Below, piece after piece: positions 1 to 8,884 of a stretch of DNA of 64,000 bases. Both the position numbers and the translations under genes were made by a program. The DNA is from Sphingomonas sp. (GTDB lineage: Bacteria; Pseudomonadota; Alphaproteobacteria; Sphingomonadales; Sphingomonadaceae). The stretch spans positions 372,001 through 436,000 of the forward strand of contig NZ_QFOB01000003.1 of NCBI RefSeq assembly GCF_003248515.1. The letters run 5' to 3'. Numbering within the stretch: position 1 is the first letter of the stretch; every line of letters starts with the position of its first letter. The notes under the pieces were generated by a model. The model worked only from the letters and a program-made list of their open reading frames with translations. It was not told where the DNA came from and ran no database searches.

Positions 1-1
1 A

Positions 2-214
2 TTCCTTCCACTAGCTTGGCTGCCGCACCCATTCCGGGAATGGTTGAGCTATATACCCATGACTAGCATTTTCGAACTGGTTCGTTACGGGCAGTTCAGA
101 TCCGCCAATCTGGATTACTTCTACGGTGGTTATCTGGTCGGCGCATGCCTTGTCCTTACCTGGACCGGGCTTGTGCTAATGCGGCGGATGCGCAGCCACA
201 TCCACCTAGCCTAA
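2..214 (+). CDS. Capsule ABC transporter permease, C-terminal end (KpsM-like, partial)
   Basis: The reading frame is open from the window edge and stops at 212-214, so only the last 70 residues are visible. They read as the end of an ABC-2 type permease: a periplasmic or re-entrant stretch with WLPHPFREWLSYIPMTSIFE, then a hydrophobic helix (YLVGACLVLTWTGLVLM) and a short basic cytoplasmic tail. This layout is usual for KpsM/Wzm-type permeases that export capsule or O-antigen through the inner membrane. A KpsE-type export protein begins 34 bases downstream on the same strand. The matching ATPase gene (KpsT type) is at 34097-34759. Assignment rests on the short tail plus context. Confidence 0.75.
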   Translation, partial: FLPLAWLPHPFREWLSYIPMTSIFELVRYGQFRSANLDYFYGGYLVGACLVLTWTGLVLMRRMRSHIHLA

Positions 215-248
215 AATGACCGCGCAATCCGACTGTGAGGCTTGAATC

Positions 249-1421
249 ATGAACATGCACGGCATCATGAGACCCGTCGAGGGTGAGGCCGATCGCTATC
301 GGTTGAGCAGCTTTGAGAAGGTGAAGACCTGGATAATCCAGCGTCGTGTGTTCGGCCTGATCGTTGTGTTGCCGACCCTGGTGCTGGCTTCCTATCTGTT
401 TCTGATCGCGTCAGACCAATATGAATCGGAAGCCCATTTTCTTGTGCGGTCGGCTAATTCGTCGAGCCTGCCCTCTACTGGATTGAGCCAAGCGCTCAGC
501 ATGGTCGGTGCCCCCTCAACGGCCACGGGCGAGGCGACGAGCGTCGCGGATTATCTGACGTCCCACGACGTGGTCGCGACGCTCCGCCACGACAATCGCC
601 TGGTGGAACGCTTCCATGATGCGGACGCCGACCTCTTGAGCCGGCTGCGCAGGGCCGATCCGACACCGGAACAACTGCTAAAATACTACCGTCGGCAGGT
701 GGACGTCCACCTGAACGCCGAGACGGGCATTACGACGGTAAAGGTCCATAGCTTCCGGCCGGAGGACAGTTATCAGCTCGTTGAAGCGTTGCTCCGACTA
801 GGCGAAAAGCGCGTAAACATGCTGAATGTCCGCAGCTATAACGATGCGATAGCGGTGGCCCGCAAACAGCTGACTGATGCGGAGAATGCGCTGGCCCAGT
901 CTCAAGGCCGGCTTACCCAGTTCAGGCAAGCTCGCCGCGACATAGACCCGCGTGCATCGGGGCAGGCACAAATTACGCTCGTGACGTCGCTCGACGGCCA
1001 ATTGTCGCAAGCCAAGGCGCAGCTCTCTGCGATGGGCAGCATGATCGACCGGTCGAGTCCTCAATACCGTGCCATTGCCGCGCGCGTACAGGCGCTCCAG
1101 CGCCAGGTAGCAGCGCAGTCTGGCAAACTGACGGGTAGCAACGAAGCGATCGCCGCCGACATCGGTGGTTATGAGGGGCTGCAGCTTAGGCAGGAATTTC
1201 TCGCCAAACGCTATGAAGCGGCCGCCGCGAGCCTCGACAAGGCTCGCGACCAGGCGCTGCGCCAGCAACTCTATCTTGTGCGGGTAGTGGACGCCAATAT
1301 GCCGGTCAAATCACTCTACCCGCAGCGCTGGCGGATCCTGCTGACAACGGTCGTCGTGATGCTGCTCGTTTATTCGATCGGCTGGTTGATTGTGGCCGGC
1401 GTGCGCGAGCATGCCGCCTGA
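249..1421 (+). CDS. kpsE: Capsule export inner-membrane protein (KpsE/CtrB, Wzz-like)
   Basis: A 390-residue protein with one membrane helix near each end (about residues 33-54 and 362-384) and a long, partly coiled-coil periplasmic region between them. This is the polysaccharide co-polymerase layout of KpsE/CtrB. The motif DQYESEAHFLVRS just after the first helix, and PVKSLYPQRW before the second, are typical of the family. Its role would be to link the KpsM/T transporter in the inner membrane to the KpsD/Wza-type outer-membrane lipoprotein (32826-33983 here). It ends in an ATGA overlap with the next gene, so the two are probably translationally coupled. Confidence 0.88.
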   Translation: MNMHGIMRPVEGEADRYRLSSFEKVKTWIIQRRVFGLIVVLPTLVLASYLFLIASDQYESEAHFLVRSANSSSLPSTGLSQALSMVGAPSTATGEATSVADYLTSHDVVATLRHDNRLVERFHDADADLLSRLRRADPTPEQLLKYYRRQVDVHLNAETGITTVKVHSFRPEDSYQLVEALLRLGEKRVNMLNVRSYNDAIAVARKQLTDAENALAQSQGRLTQFRQARRDIDPRASGQAQITLVTSLDGQLSQAKAQLSAMGSMIDRSSPQYRAIAARVQALQRQVAAQSGKLTGSNEAIAADIGGYEGLQLRQEFLAKRYEAAAASLDKARDQALRQQLYLVRVVDANMPVKSLYPQRWRILLTTVVVMLLVYSIGWLIVAGVREHAA

Positions 1422-1999
1422 TGCGCCGTGAGAATCCGACGCCCGACTTCGATCGCTCACGACCGGCCGCCTTCCTAGATCGCGACGGAGTGATCAACGT
1501 CGATCACGGCTATGTCTTTCGGCCCGAAGATTTGCTGTTCACGCCCACTGCGGCAAAGGGCATTCGACTGCTGAATGAGGCTGGCTACTGGGTGATCGTA
1601 GTCAGCAACCAATCGGGAGTCGCTAGGGGGCTGTACGGCACGCAGGAAGTGGAGCGCTTTCATATGCACATGCAGGCGCTACTCGCCGCTGAAGGTGCGC
1701 GGATCGACGCTTTCTACTATTCCCCGTATCACCCGGAAGGTTCCGTCGAGCCGTATGCCTGCGACCATGATGACCGGAAGCCCGGCCCTGGTATGCTGCT
1801 GCGCGCGATGCGTGAGCGGCCAATCCGGCACGACGGCAGCTTCATGATAGGCGATAAGCAGAGCGACGTTGAGGCGGCCGATCGCGCTGGCATACCCGGC
1901 TTGCTCGTGCCGTCCGATATCTGCGATCTGGCGGCCGCGGCAGCCTCCCTGATCGAGCGGGCCCGCAACGAGGCAACCGCTGCGATGAGCCGCACATGA
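1421..1999 (+). CDS. gmhB: HAD phosphatase of the D-glycero-D-manno-heptose 1,7-bisphosphate phosphatase family
   Basis: 192 residues with HAD motifs FLDRDGVIN (nucleophile Asp20, acid Asp22), VVSNQSGVARG, DRKPGPGM and MIGDKQSDVEAA in the order seen in GmhB and the HisB phosphatase domain. GmhB removes the 7-phosphate of heptose 1,7-bisphosphate before nucleotide activation. HldE is encoded two genes downstream, which supports a heptose role. The usual zinc-binding Cys/His loop of GmhB is not conserved: the equivalent segments read SPYHPEG and ACDHDDRKP. Anomer or substrate preference may therefore differ. The gene overlaps kpsE by four bases (ATGA) and the next gene by four bases. Confidence 0.82.
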   Translation: MRRENPTPDFDRSRPAAFLDRDGVINVDHGYVFRPEDLLFTPTAAKGIRLLNEAGYWVIVVSNQSGVARGLYGTQEVERFHMHMQALLAAEGARIDAFYYSPYHPEGSVEPYACDHDDRKPGPGMLLRAMRERPIRHDGSFMIGDKQSDVEAADRAGIPGLLVPSDICDLAAAAASLIERARNEATAAMSRT

Positions 2000-3177
2000 T
2001 AGCCGGTGCAACATCGGGCGCGCTCGCCAGCTATATCCGTTGGGTGGGCGATTCGGCGCTGCCTTTCTGGTCCGAGCAGGGCTTCGATTCCGCACGCGGC
2101 CGGTTCCGGGAGCGGCTTGACCGCGAAGGTCGTCCGATCGATGTGCCCCACCGCGCGATGGTGCAGGCGCGACAGGCCTACGTTTTTGCTCATGCCGCTA
2201 AGCTCGGCTGGTTTCCCGAAGGCGGGCGTTTGGCCGAGATCGCAATGGCGAACCTGGTGCGCGATTATGGAGAGGTTGGCCTTGGCACGGCCTCCTTCCA
2301 TTTCTCTGTCGACGGCAACGGGCTCCCGGCCGCTACCCACCGCGATGCTTACACACACGCCTTTCTGCTATTCGCACTCGCTTGGCTCTATGCGCTGACC
2401 GGGGACCGACGCCATTTGAATCTGGCCGACAAGATCATCGCCTTCATCGATGCAAAGTTGCTTGATCCCGATCATGGCGGACTGTTCGATGCAGCGCCAG
2501 CGGGCGATCTGTACAAGCGGCAGAACCCTCTCATGCACCTGCTGGAAGCTTATCTGTTTCTCGCGGAAGCTGCGCCGGATAAGCCCTATTTCGATCGTGC
2601 GTCCGAGCTTGTGGCACTGTTCAAGGCCAAGCTGTTCATGCCCTCGGACGGCGTGCTGCTCGAACATTTCGCACAGGATTGGGGCCCGCATCCCGATCCC
2701 GCCAAAGCGAGTCTCTTCGAACCGGGCCATCATTTTGAATGGGTTTGGCTGCTCGACCGATATGCACGTCTCGCCAAGGTGCCTGAGGAGCCGGCGGCTG
2801 CTGTGCTCTATCGCGTCGCCTGCGCTCACGGCGCGGCGGGCGACGGCCTGATCTACGATGAGGTGCGTGCCGACAAGGTACCTGTCAAGCTCTCGCATCG
2901 GGTATGGCCGCATACGGAGGCGATCAAGGCCGCGATAGTCCGGCACGAGGCGGGCGACGATGAGGCGTTCACGCTGGCCGAAAGCATGGCTAACCAACTG
3001 CTGGGCACCTTCCTCAATCGCCCCTTCACCGGCGGCTGGATCGATCATGTGAGCGAGACAGGCGTGCCGCTGGTCGACTATGTTCCAGCGAGTTCCCTAT
3101 ACCATCTGTTCCTGGCCGCGACGGAAGCCCGGCGCTTGGCGACCGTGCCGCGAACCACCCCCCAGGCGATGGTTTGA
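1996..3177 (+). CDS. AGE-family sugar epimerase/isomerase
   Basis: 393 residues of an N-acylglucosamine 2-epimerase-type (alpha/alpha)6 barrel. Visible family motifs include HRDAYTHAFLLFAL, PLMHLLEAYLFLAEA, FEPGHHFEWVWLL, RVWPHTEAIKAA and GGWIDHVSETG. The His and Glu residues in the HxxEW and WPxTE segments are those used for proton transfer in the family. Members interconvert mannose and glucose/fructose, mannose 6-phosphate and fructose 6-phosphate, or act on N-acylglucosamine. Its place between gmhB and hldE suggests it supplies a mannose or heptose precursor, but the substrate cannot be read from the sequence. It overlaps gmhB by ATGA and hldE by TTGA. Confidence 0.85.
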   Translation: MIAGATSGALASYIRWVGDSALPFWSEQGFDSARGRFRERLDREGRPIDVPHRAMVQARQAYVFAHAAKLGWFPEGGRLAEIAMANLVRDYGEVGLGTASFHFSVDGNGLPAATHRDAYTHAFLLFALAWLYALTGDRRHLNLADKIIAFIDAKLLDPDHGGLFDAAPAGDLYKRQNPLMHLLEAYLFLAEAAPDKPYFDRASELVALFKAKLFMPSDGVLLEHFAQDWGPHPDPAKASLFEPGHHFEWVWLLDRYARLAKVPEEPAAAVLYRVACAHGAAGDGLIYDEVRADKVPVKLSHRVWPHTEAIKAAIVRHEAGDDEAFTLAESMANQLLGTFLNRPFTGGWIDHVSETGVPLVDYVPASSLYHLFLAATEARRLATVPRTTPQAMV

Positions 3178-4643
3178 GCCAAAGGGCATCCATGCAGACA
3201 TATCTCGATCTTTTCCCAAACTTCCGTGTCGCGGTGATCGGCGACGTCATGCTCGACTGCTATATGTCGGGAGACGTCAATCGCATCTCGCCCGAGGCAC
3301 CGGTACCGGTGATGCGCGTGACCGGCGAAACGAGCGTTCCTGGCGGCGCTGCAAACGTTGCGGCCAATCTCGCAACGTTGGGCATGGGTACGAATCTCGT
3401 CGGCTTGTCGGGCGCGGACAGTGCACGCAGCGAACTGATCGAGTGCCTGCGGAGCCGTGGTGACGTGGACTGTTCTGGCCTTGTTGCCGTTACCGACCGT
3501 CGCACCACGCGCAAGTTGCGCATCATTGGTGCTCACCAGCAGATCGTGCGCGTCGATCACGAAGATGTCGGTCCCTGTCGTCCGGCTGCCGAAGTGGAAT
3601 TGGCTGAAGCCGCTCGCCGGGCGATCGACGGGACCCACGTCGCGATCCTATCGGATTACGGTAAGGGCACCTGCTCCGACACCATCCTGCGTGCAGTGAT
3701 CGATCACTGCAACGCCACCGGCAAGGTTTTGCTCGTCGATCCTAAGCGCCGCGATTTTTCGGCGTATCGCGGCGCGACGGTGCTCACCCCAAACCGCAAG
3801 GAATTGTCCGACGCGACCGGGCTACCATGCGAGACGGACGAGGAGGCCGCAGCGGCGGTCGCTAAAGCTCAGGAGATCTGCGGCGCCGACATTCTGCTGA
3901 CCCGATCCGAGAAAGGCCTGTCTTTCTTCCCGATGAACGGGTTGCCCACGCATCTGGCAACGGTTGCGCAAGACGTGTTCGACGTCTCCGGTGCCGGAGA
4001 CACGGTCGTGGCTGTGCTCGCGGCCTCGATCGCTGCGGGCATGCCATTCATTGAGGGCATGCGGCTCGCCAACCATGCCGCCGGCATCGTGGTTTCGAAA
4101 CTTGGCACCGCCAACGTGACCCGGGACGAACTTGCTGCCTCGCTGGCCGCCGACCGGACAAGCCCATCCATCGCCGACGGCCGGCTCGTCGATCTAGACG
4201 AGGCGATCGCACTTCGCGCAGCCTGGGCAGCGGACAAACTCACGGTGGGCTTCGCCAATGGATGCTTCGATCTCATCCACCCGGGCCATATCGCACTCAT
4301 CCGTCAAGCAGCGGCGAGTTGTGACCGGTTGCTGATGGCGCTGAACACCGATGCCTCGGTCGGGCGGATAAAGGGCCCCAGCCGACCGATTCAAAAGGAG
4401 CATGCGCGCGCCGAAGTGATGGGCGCAATCAAGGGAGTCGCCGCCGTTATTCTCTTCGATGAAGACACGCCTATGGAGTTGATACAAGCGCTGCAGCCCG
4501 ACGTGCTCATCAAAGGTGCAGACTATTCCATCGAGAATGTGGTGGGCGCGGAAATTGTGCATAACCGGGGTGGACGGGTGGTGTTGGCGGAGCTGACGCC
4601 AGGCCAGTCGACGACCGCCCTGGTCGCGGCTTCCGCAGCATGA
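3174..4643 (+). CDS. hldE: Bifunctional heptose 7-phosphate kinase / heptose 1-phosphate adenylyltransferase
   Basis: 489 residues, normal for HldE. The N-terminal ribokinase (PfkB) domain, about residues 1-320, shows VIGDVMLDCY, GGAANVAANLATLG, VDPKRRDFSAYRGATVLTPN and DVSGAGDTV. The C-terminal nucleotidyltransferase domain, about 345-489, shows FANGCFDLIHPGHI and LIKGADYSIENVVGAEIV. It makes ADP-D-glycero-beta-D-manno-heptose from heptose 7-phosphate together with GmhB. The TTG start at 3174 overlaps the previous stop (TTGA); an ATG at 3192 is an alternative. gmhA and hldD are not in the window. Three GT9-family proteins, the family of ADP-heptose transferases, follow directly. Confidence 0.94.
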   Translation: MSQRASMQTYLDLFPNFRVAVIGDVMLDCYMSGDVNRISPEAPVPVMRVTGETSVPGGAANVAANLATLGMGTNLVGLSGADSARSELIECLRSRGDVDCSGLVAVTDRRTTRKLRIIGAHQQIVRVDHEDVGPCRPAAEVELAEAARRAIDGTHVAILSDYGKGTCSDTILRAVIDHCNATGKVLLVDPKRRDFSAYRGATVLTPNRKELSDATGLPCETDEEAAAAVAKAQEICGADILLTRSEKGLSFFPMNGLPTHLATVAQDVFDVSGAGDTVVAVLAASIAAGMPFIEGMRLANHAAGIVVSKLGTANVTRDELAASLAADRTSPSIADGRLVDLDEAIALRAAWAADKLTVGFANGCFDLIHPGHIALIRQAAASCDRLLMALNTDASVGRIKGPSRPIQKEHARAEVMGAIKGVAAVILFDEDTPMELIQALQPDVLIKGADYSIENVVGAEIVHNRGGRVVLAELTPGQSTTALVAASAA

Positions 4644-4699
4644 TCGCGACCGTTGCGAGCCTGGAACTGCCCGACCAGTACGGGCCGAACCGCAGATGA
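4640..4699 (+). CDS. Possible 19-residue coupling mini-ORF between hldE and the first TPR-GT9 gene
   Basis: A 20-codon frame starts at an ATG overlapping the hldE stop (ATGA at 4640-4643). It ends at a TGA overlapping the ATG of the next gene (ATGA at 4696-4699). The peptide would be MIATVASLELPDQYGPNRR. It resembles nothing recognised. Its double ATGA fit suggests a translational relay that bridges the 52-base gap and couples hldE to the glycosyltransferase, rather than a functional peptide. Chance cannot be excluded. Confidence 0.3.
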   Translation: MIATVASLELPDQYGPNRR

Positions 4700-6819
4700 G
4701 TCGAGCATCCGCGGCTGTGGCCGGTTTCACACGTGTCGCCCGGATCGCGTTGCGCACTCCGCGTGCGCATCGCGCGGTGCGGGAATTCAAGGCGCAGGGA
4801 CGCCAGGCACGCACCATCGGCGATTTTGCACGCGCGGCCTCTGCCTATGAGCAGGCACTTGCTCTATCACGGCCCGATCCGCGACTCTCCATCCACTGCG
4901 GCCACATGCGCAAGGAAGCGGGGCACTATGCGGAGGCAGAAGCACATTATCTGGAGGCTTTGCGTTATCTGCCTGGAGATGCCGAGCTCGCTCTTCAGCT
5001 CGGTCATTTTTACAAGGTTTCCGGTCGGATCGCCGAGGCAGAATTACAATATCGGCGCGCGACCCGGCTGATGCCTGGCTGGCAGGTGGCGGAGAATGAA
5101 CTTGCCGGTCTCAAGGCGGGCGGCTGGCGGGGTTTTGCCTCCGCTCCCGCTGACCAGCCCTACGGCTTTAGCCTCGCGGCGACTCCGGCGGTTGACGCCG
5201 TTCCAGACTTCGCGCTCGAAGCTTCGAAGTTGGCTGCGGTGGAAACCGTGGCGCGGCTCGTGCCGAAGCTCGCGCCGCGACTACCTGAAGACCTTCTGCA
5301 CGATCACCGAGAACATCTCGACGTGCGCCGTCTGGGGCGTCGCGAAGTCGGATTCTGGGGCGTGCGCAGGACTGTGCGCGGGGTAGAGGCGATCCGAGGC
5401 TTCTGCATTTCCGAGACGCCGATCGTAGAGCTGCAACTCCTCCTTAATGGGCTCGTCATCCATCGAGCGCCGGTGAGTGGTGGCCATGTCCTGAAGTTCG
5501 AGCGCGACCCGGATCGCATCCGCAAATATGTGTTCAATAGCTGGTTCGATTTCTCCGGCTTCGAGCACGGCATGCACGCAATCGAACTGCGCCTACGCGA
5601 TATCGAGGACGGCACTCGATCGTTCCACGATCACGTCGTGATCGCCGCGCCCGTTCTGGAGAGCGAATATCCGGACTCGGATACGCTCGTGAATGTCGAC
5701 CCTGCCGATCCGCGCAGCATTGAGGAGCAGATCACAACTCGCCCGAGCGTGATCCGATCTGCAAAGCGGAGCCTGCTGCCGGGGGGAGTGCGCAACGTCA
5801 TGGTCATGCGCACGGACCAACTTGGCGATATGGTCGCTTCGATCCCGGCTCTACGGCGGCTGCGCGACTTGCTGCCGGAGGCCCATATTGTCGGCCTGCT
5901 GACCGGCGCGAACGCCGAGCTAGCACGCACGCTGGCGCTGTTCGACGAGATCATCGTGATCGATTTTCCCGACGATCCGATCGAGCGCCGCCGCCTTATG
6001 TCACTGCAGGCACAGGAGGCATTGCGACAGCGTCTGGCGCCCTATGAGTTCGACGTCGCCATCGACCTCGCACAGTCCAACGTCTCGCGCGACCTGCTGC
6101 CGCTTTCCGGCGCGAAGTTTATCCATGGAACGGGGGGCGAGGATTGGCCATGGCTGCAGGGGGACTTCCTGTTTAGCACTCCGGACCGCTGGAATCGCAT
6201 GGACATGACGCCGCATTCGACGAAGGTGCTGGCACTCGTCGAATCACTGGGTGCCCTGCTCAAAACCGAGGCCCCGGTGATCCGGCGTGATGACTTGTCG
6301 CGCGCGTTGCTCGACGAGTTTGGCATCGGAGCAGGTCGCTTCGCGGTACTTCACGCAGGTGCGCGTATCGCCTTCAGTCGCTGGCCACATTATGGCACGC
6401 TGGCACAAATGCTGCTCGACCGTACCGATCTTCACGTCTTGATGATGACGGAGGACGCGGCCATGCGCGAGACGCTGCCCGCCGTGCTGCTGACCAATCC
6501 CCGTTTCACGCTGGTTACCCAACGGACGACATTCGACCAATTCGACGCCTTGATCTCCTTCGCGACGGTAGTCGTCGGCAACGATTCCGGGCCGAAGCAC
6601 CTCGCCTCGTTGCGCGGCACCAACGTTGTCACGCTGTTCACAGCCAGAATCAACTGGGCGGAATGGGGTCAGGAGAATGTCGGATCGATCATCAGCCGAC
6701 GCGTTCCCTGCGCCGGCTGCGCTATTTTCCATGATCCCGAGGAGTGCGGCAAAGATTTCACCTGTATCCGCGACATCCGCCCTCAAGAAGTGTTCGATGC
6801 GGTCGCTCGCTACATTTGA
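4696..6819 (+). CDS. TPR / beta-domain / GT9 (heptosyltransferase-family) fusion protein, copy 1
   Basis: 707 residues in three parts. Residues about 41-140 form roughly three tetratricopeptide units (HCGHMRKEAGHYAEAEAHYL, LQLGHFYKVSGRIAEAE). Residues about 195-325 form an unrecognised beta-rich domain (LGRREVGFWGVRRTVRGVEA, KYVFNSWFDFSGF). Residues about 365-707 form a GT9 domain with RTDQLGDMVASIPALRRLR in the first lobe and VVGNDSGPKHLASLRGT plus a four-Cys tail (CAGC then ECGKDFTC) in the second. GT9 enzymes transfer heptose or related sugars from nucleotide donors. It is the first of three tandem paralogues placed after hldE. No signal peptide is evident, so it probably acts in the cytoplasm or at the inner face of the membrane. 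Confidence 0.85.
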   Translation: MSRASAAVAGFTRVARIALRTPRAHRAVREFKAQGRQARTIGDFARAASAYEQALALSRPDPRLSIHCGHMRKEAGHYAEAEAHYLEALRYLPGDAELALQLGHFYKVSGRIAEAELQYRRATRLMPGWQVAENELAGLKAGGWRGFASAPADQPYGFSLAATPAVDAVPDFALEASKLAAVETVARLVPKLAPRLPEDLLHDHREHLDVRRLGRREVGFWGVRRTVRGVEAIRGFCISETPIVELQLLLNGLVIHRAPVSGGHVLKFERDPDRIRKYVFNSWFDFSGFEHGMHAIELRLRDIEDGTRSFHDHVVIAAPVLESEYPDSDTLVNVDPADPRSIEEQITTRPSVIRSAKRSLLPGGVRNVMVMRTDQLGDMVASIPALRRLRDLLPEAHIVGLLTGANAELARTLALFDEIIVIDFPDDPIERRRLMSLQAQEALRQRLAPYEFDVAIDLAQSNVSRDLLPLSGAKFIHGTGGEDWPWLQGDFLFSTPDRWNRMDMTPHSTKVLALVESLGALLKTEAPVIRRDDLSRALLDEFGIGAGRFAVLHAGARIAFSRWPHYGTLAQMLLDRTDLHVLMMTEDAAMRETLPAVLLTNPRFTLVTQRTTFDQFDALISFATVVVGNDSGPKHLASLRGTNVVTLFTARINWAEWGQENVGSIISRRVPCAGCAIFHDPEECGKDFTCIRDIRPQEVFDAVARYI

Positions 6820-6843
6820 CCTTGCCGAGGGGGCATCCCAGCC

Positions 6844-8850
6844 ATGCTGCTGAGACGGAAACATGCGCGAGATGCGGGTGAGATCGGACGAGACATGACG
6901 CTCCGCGCGGACGCGGCACGCGACGCGGGCCAATGGCAAACCGCTGCCCTGTTATATTCAGAGGCGGCCCGCCTGCTGCCGAACAGTGCGAACTTGCGCA
7001 TACAGGCCGGACACATGTTTAAGGAGTCCGGGATCCATGAAGAAGCGGAAGCGCACTATAAGGCCGCTGCCGCGATGGCGCCGCACGACGCCGACCTCGC
7101 GCTGCAGATCGGCCACTTCTATAAGAGCAGCGGCCGCCCTGCTTTGGCCGCGGAGGCGTATGGTCGTGCGCTGACGTTGAAGCCCAAATGGGACGAGGCG
7201 CGAAACGAACTCGCAGCGCTGGGGGCAAGCGGATGGAGGGCTGTGCGCGAGCGCCACGCACCAACATCGCTCGCGAGCGATGTTCCCCTGCTCGAGCTTG
7301 TGCCGAGGCCCCATGAGGATCTGCTCGTCGATCACCAAGAGGGCGTCGAGATGCGCAGGCTTGGTCGACGGGAGCGGACCCGCTGGGGGATCGAAACGAC
7401 CCTGCGCGGTGTCGAGGCGATCCGGGGCTTCTGTATCTCGCTTCGCCCCGTCACCGAAGTGCAGCTATATCTGAATGGTCAGCTCATCCACCGGGGTATG
7501 GTCAAGGGCGGCTACTTGCTCAAGCACGAGCGAAGCGATCTTGGCCCGCGTAAATATGTGTTCAATATCTGGTACGATTTTTCATCTTACGTTCCAGGCT
7601 GGCACGACATTGAAGTGAGACTGATGGACGGGCGTTCACGCCCCCTATCCCATCACACGCGGATCGTTATCGACGAGCCACTGAGCGAGCGAGCACATGC
7701 CGCCAGCGATGGCGTGGTCGAAGTTGCCGTGGGAGACGACCGCACGATCGAGCAGCAAATACGCAGCCGCCGGAGCATGGTACGAGAAGGCCGGCGCGCG
7801 ATGTTCGCTACGCCCCCTCAGACGATCCTGGTACAACGTGCCGACCAGCTTGGAGACGTAGTAGTTTCGGTCCCCGCCATGCGGCGGCTACGCGCGCTTT
7901 TCCCAGAGGCACGGATCGTCGGCCTCGTCTCTTCCGCAAATCGCGACCTCGTCGAAACGCTGGAATTGTTCGACGAGTGCCTGCCCATCGACTTTCCCGA
8001 TGATCTCTGGGAACGGCGGCGGGTGATGGGTATCGAAGCTCAGAGGACCCTGCAACGGCAACTCGCGGCTTATAATTTCGACATGGCGATCGATTTTTCC
8101 GAGAATGCGTCGTCGCGCCCTCTTTTGCTGCTATCGGCCGCGCCCGTTCTGGTCGGCTTTCGCTCCGATCGTGTCCCCTCGCTGACGATCGAAATCGAGG
8201 GTAATACGCACGATCGCTGGGACGGGCATGAGATCGTTCCCCACACCAATAAGCTTCTGGGCCTCGTGGAATGGCTCGGCGCTATGGCGCGCAGCGAGAC
8301 GAACATCGTCCGTCGCAAGAACCTTTCGCGTGAGCGGCTGGCCGCGTTCAATCTATTGGAAACAGAACGGTTTGTTGTGCTCCACGACGGCGCTCGGCTG
8401 AAATTCAGCCGCTGGCCGCATTACCTACGTCTCGCCGAGCAGATCCTCGCAAAAACGGATGTGCGTGTCGTGATGTTGACGGACGATCCGGTGGATCAAA
8501 GCAGCCTTCCCGAATCCCTCCTCGCCTCGGGCCGATTTGAACTGATCGACCGACGCCTGCCGTTTGACGATTTCGACGCACTGCTCTCGTTCGCGTCCGT
8601 CTTCGTCGGCAACGATTCGGGACCCAAGCACATCGCCTCGCTACGCGGCACACAGGTGGTCAGCATTCACATGGCACGCAACAACTGGAACGAGTGGGGC
8701 CAGGAGAATGGTGGCTTGATTGTAAGCCGCCGGGTGCCCTGCACAGGCTGCCTCGTCTGGCACGATCCCGAAGAGTGCGGCAAGGATTTTGCCTGCATCA
8801 CCGACATCGCGCCAGAGGAGGTGGCGCGCGCCGTGTACCGGCTACTGTGA
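6844..8850 (+). CDS. TPR / beta-domain / GT9 fusion protein, copy 2
   Basis: 668 residues with the same architecture as the preceding gene: TPR units near the N-terminus (IQAGHMFKESGIHEEAEAHY, LQIGHFYKSSGRPALAAEAY), the same central domain (LGRRERTRWGIETTLRGVEA, KYVFNIWYDFSSY), and a C-terminal GT9 domain with QRADQLGDVVVSVPAMRRLR, VGNDSGPKHIASLRGTQVV and CTGC then ECGKDFAC. Copies 1 and 2 are collinear through their whole length, so they arose by tandem duplication and then diverged. The ATG at 6844 has a GAGGGGG-like ribosome site nearby, 24 bases after the previous stop. Confidence 0.85.
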   Translation: MLLRRKHARDAGEIGRDMTLRADAARDAGQWQTAALLYSEAARLLPNSANLRIQAGHMFKESGIHEEAEAHYKAAAAMAPHDADLALQIGHFYKSSGRPALAAEAYGRALTLKPKWDEARNELAALGASGWRAVRERHAPTSLASDVPLLELVPRPHEDLLVDHQEGVEMRRLGRRERTRWGIETTLRGVEAIRGFCISLRPVTEVQLYLNGQLIHRGMVKGGYLLKHERSDLGPRKYVFNIWYDFSSYVPGWHDIEVRLMDGRSRPLSHHTRIVIDEPLSERAHAASDGVVEVAVGDDRTIEQQIRSRRSMVREGRRAMFATPPQTILVQRADQLGDVVVSVPAMRRLRALFPEARIVGLVSSANRDLVETLELFDECLPIDFPDDLWERRRVMGIEAQRTLQRQLAAYNFDMAIDFSENASSRPLLLLSAAPVLVGFRSDRVPSLTIEIEGNTHDRWDGHEIVPHTNKLLGLVEWLGAMARSETNIVRRKNLSRERLAAFNLLETERFVVLHDGARLKFSRWPHYLRLAEQILAKTDVRVVMLTDDPVDQSSLPESLLASGRFELIDRRLPFDDFDALLSFASVFVGNDSGPKHIASLRGTQVVSIHMARNNWNEWGQENGGLIVSRRVPCTGCLVWHDPEECGKDFACITDIAPEEVARAVYRLL

Positions 8851-8884
8851 TCGCGCCCGCGATTCGTCCAAAGCAGGTGCAGCC

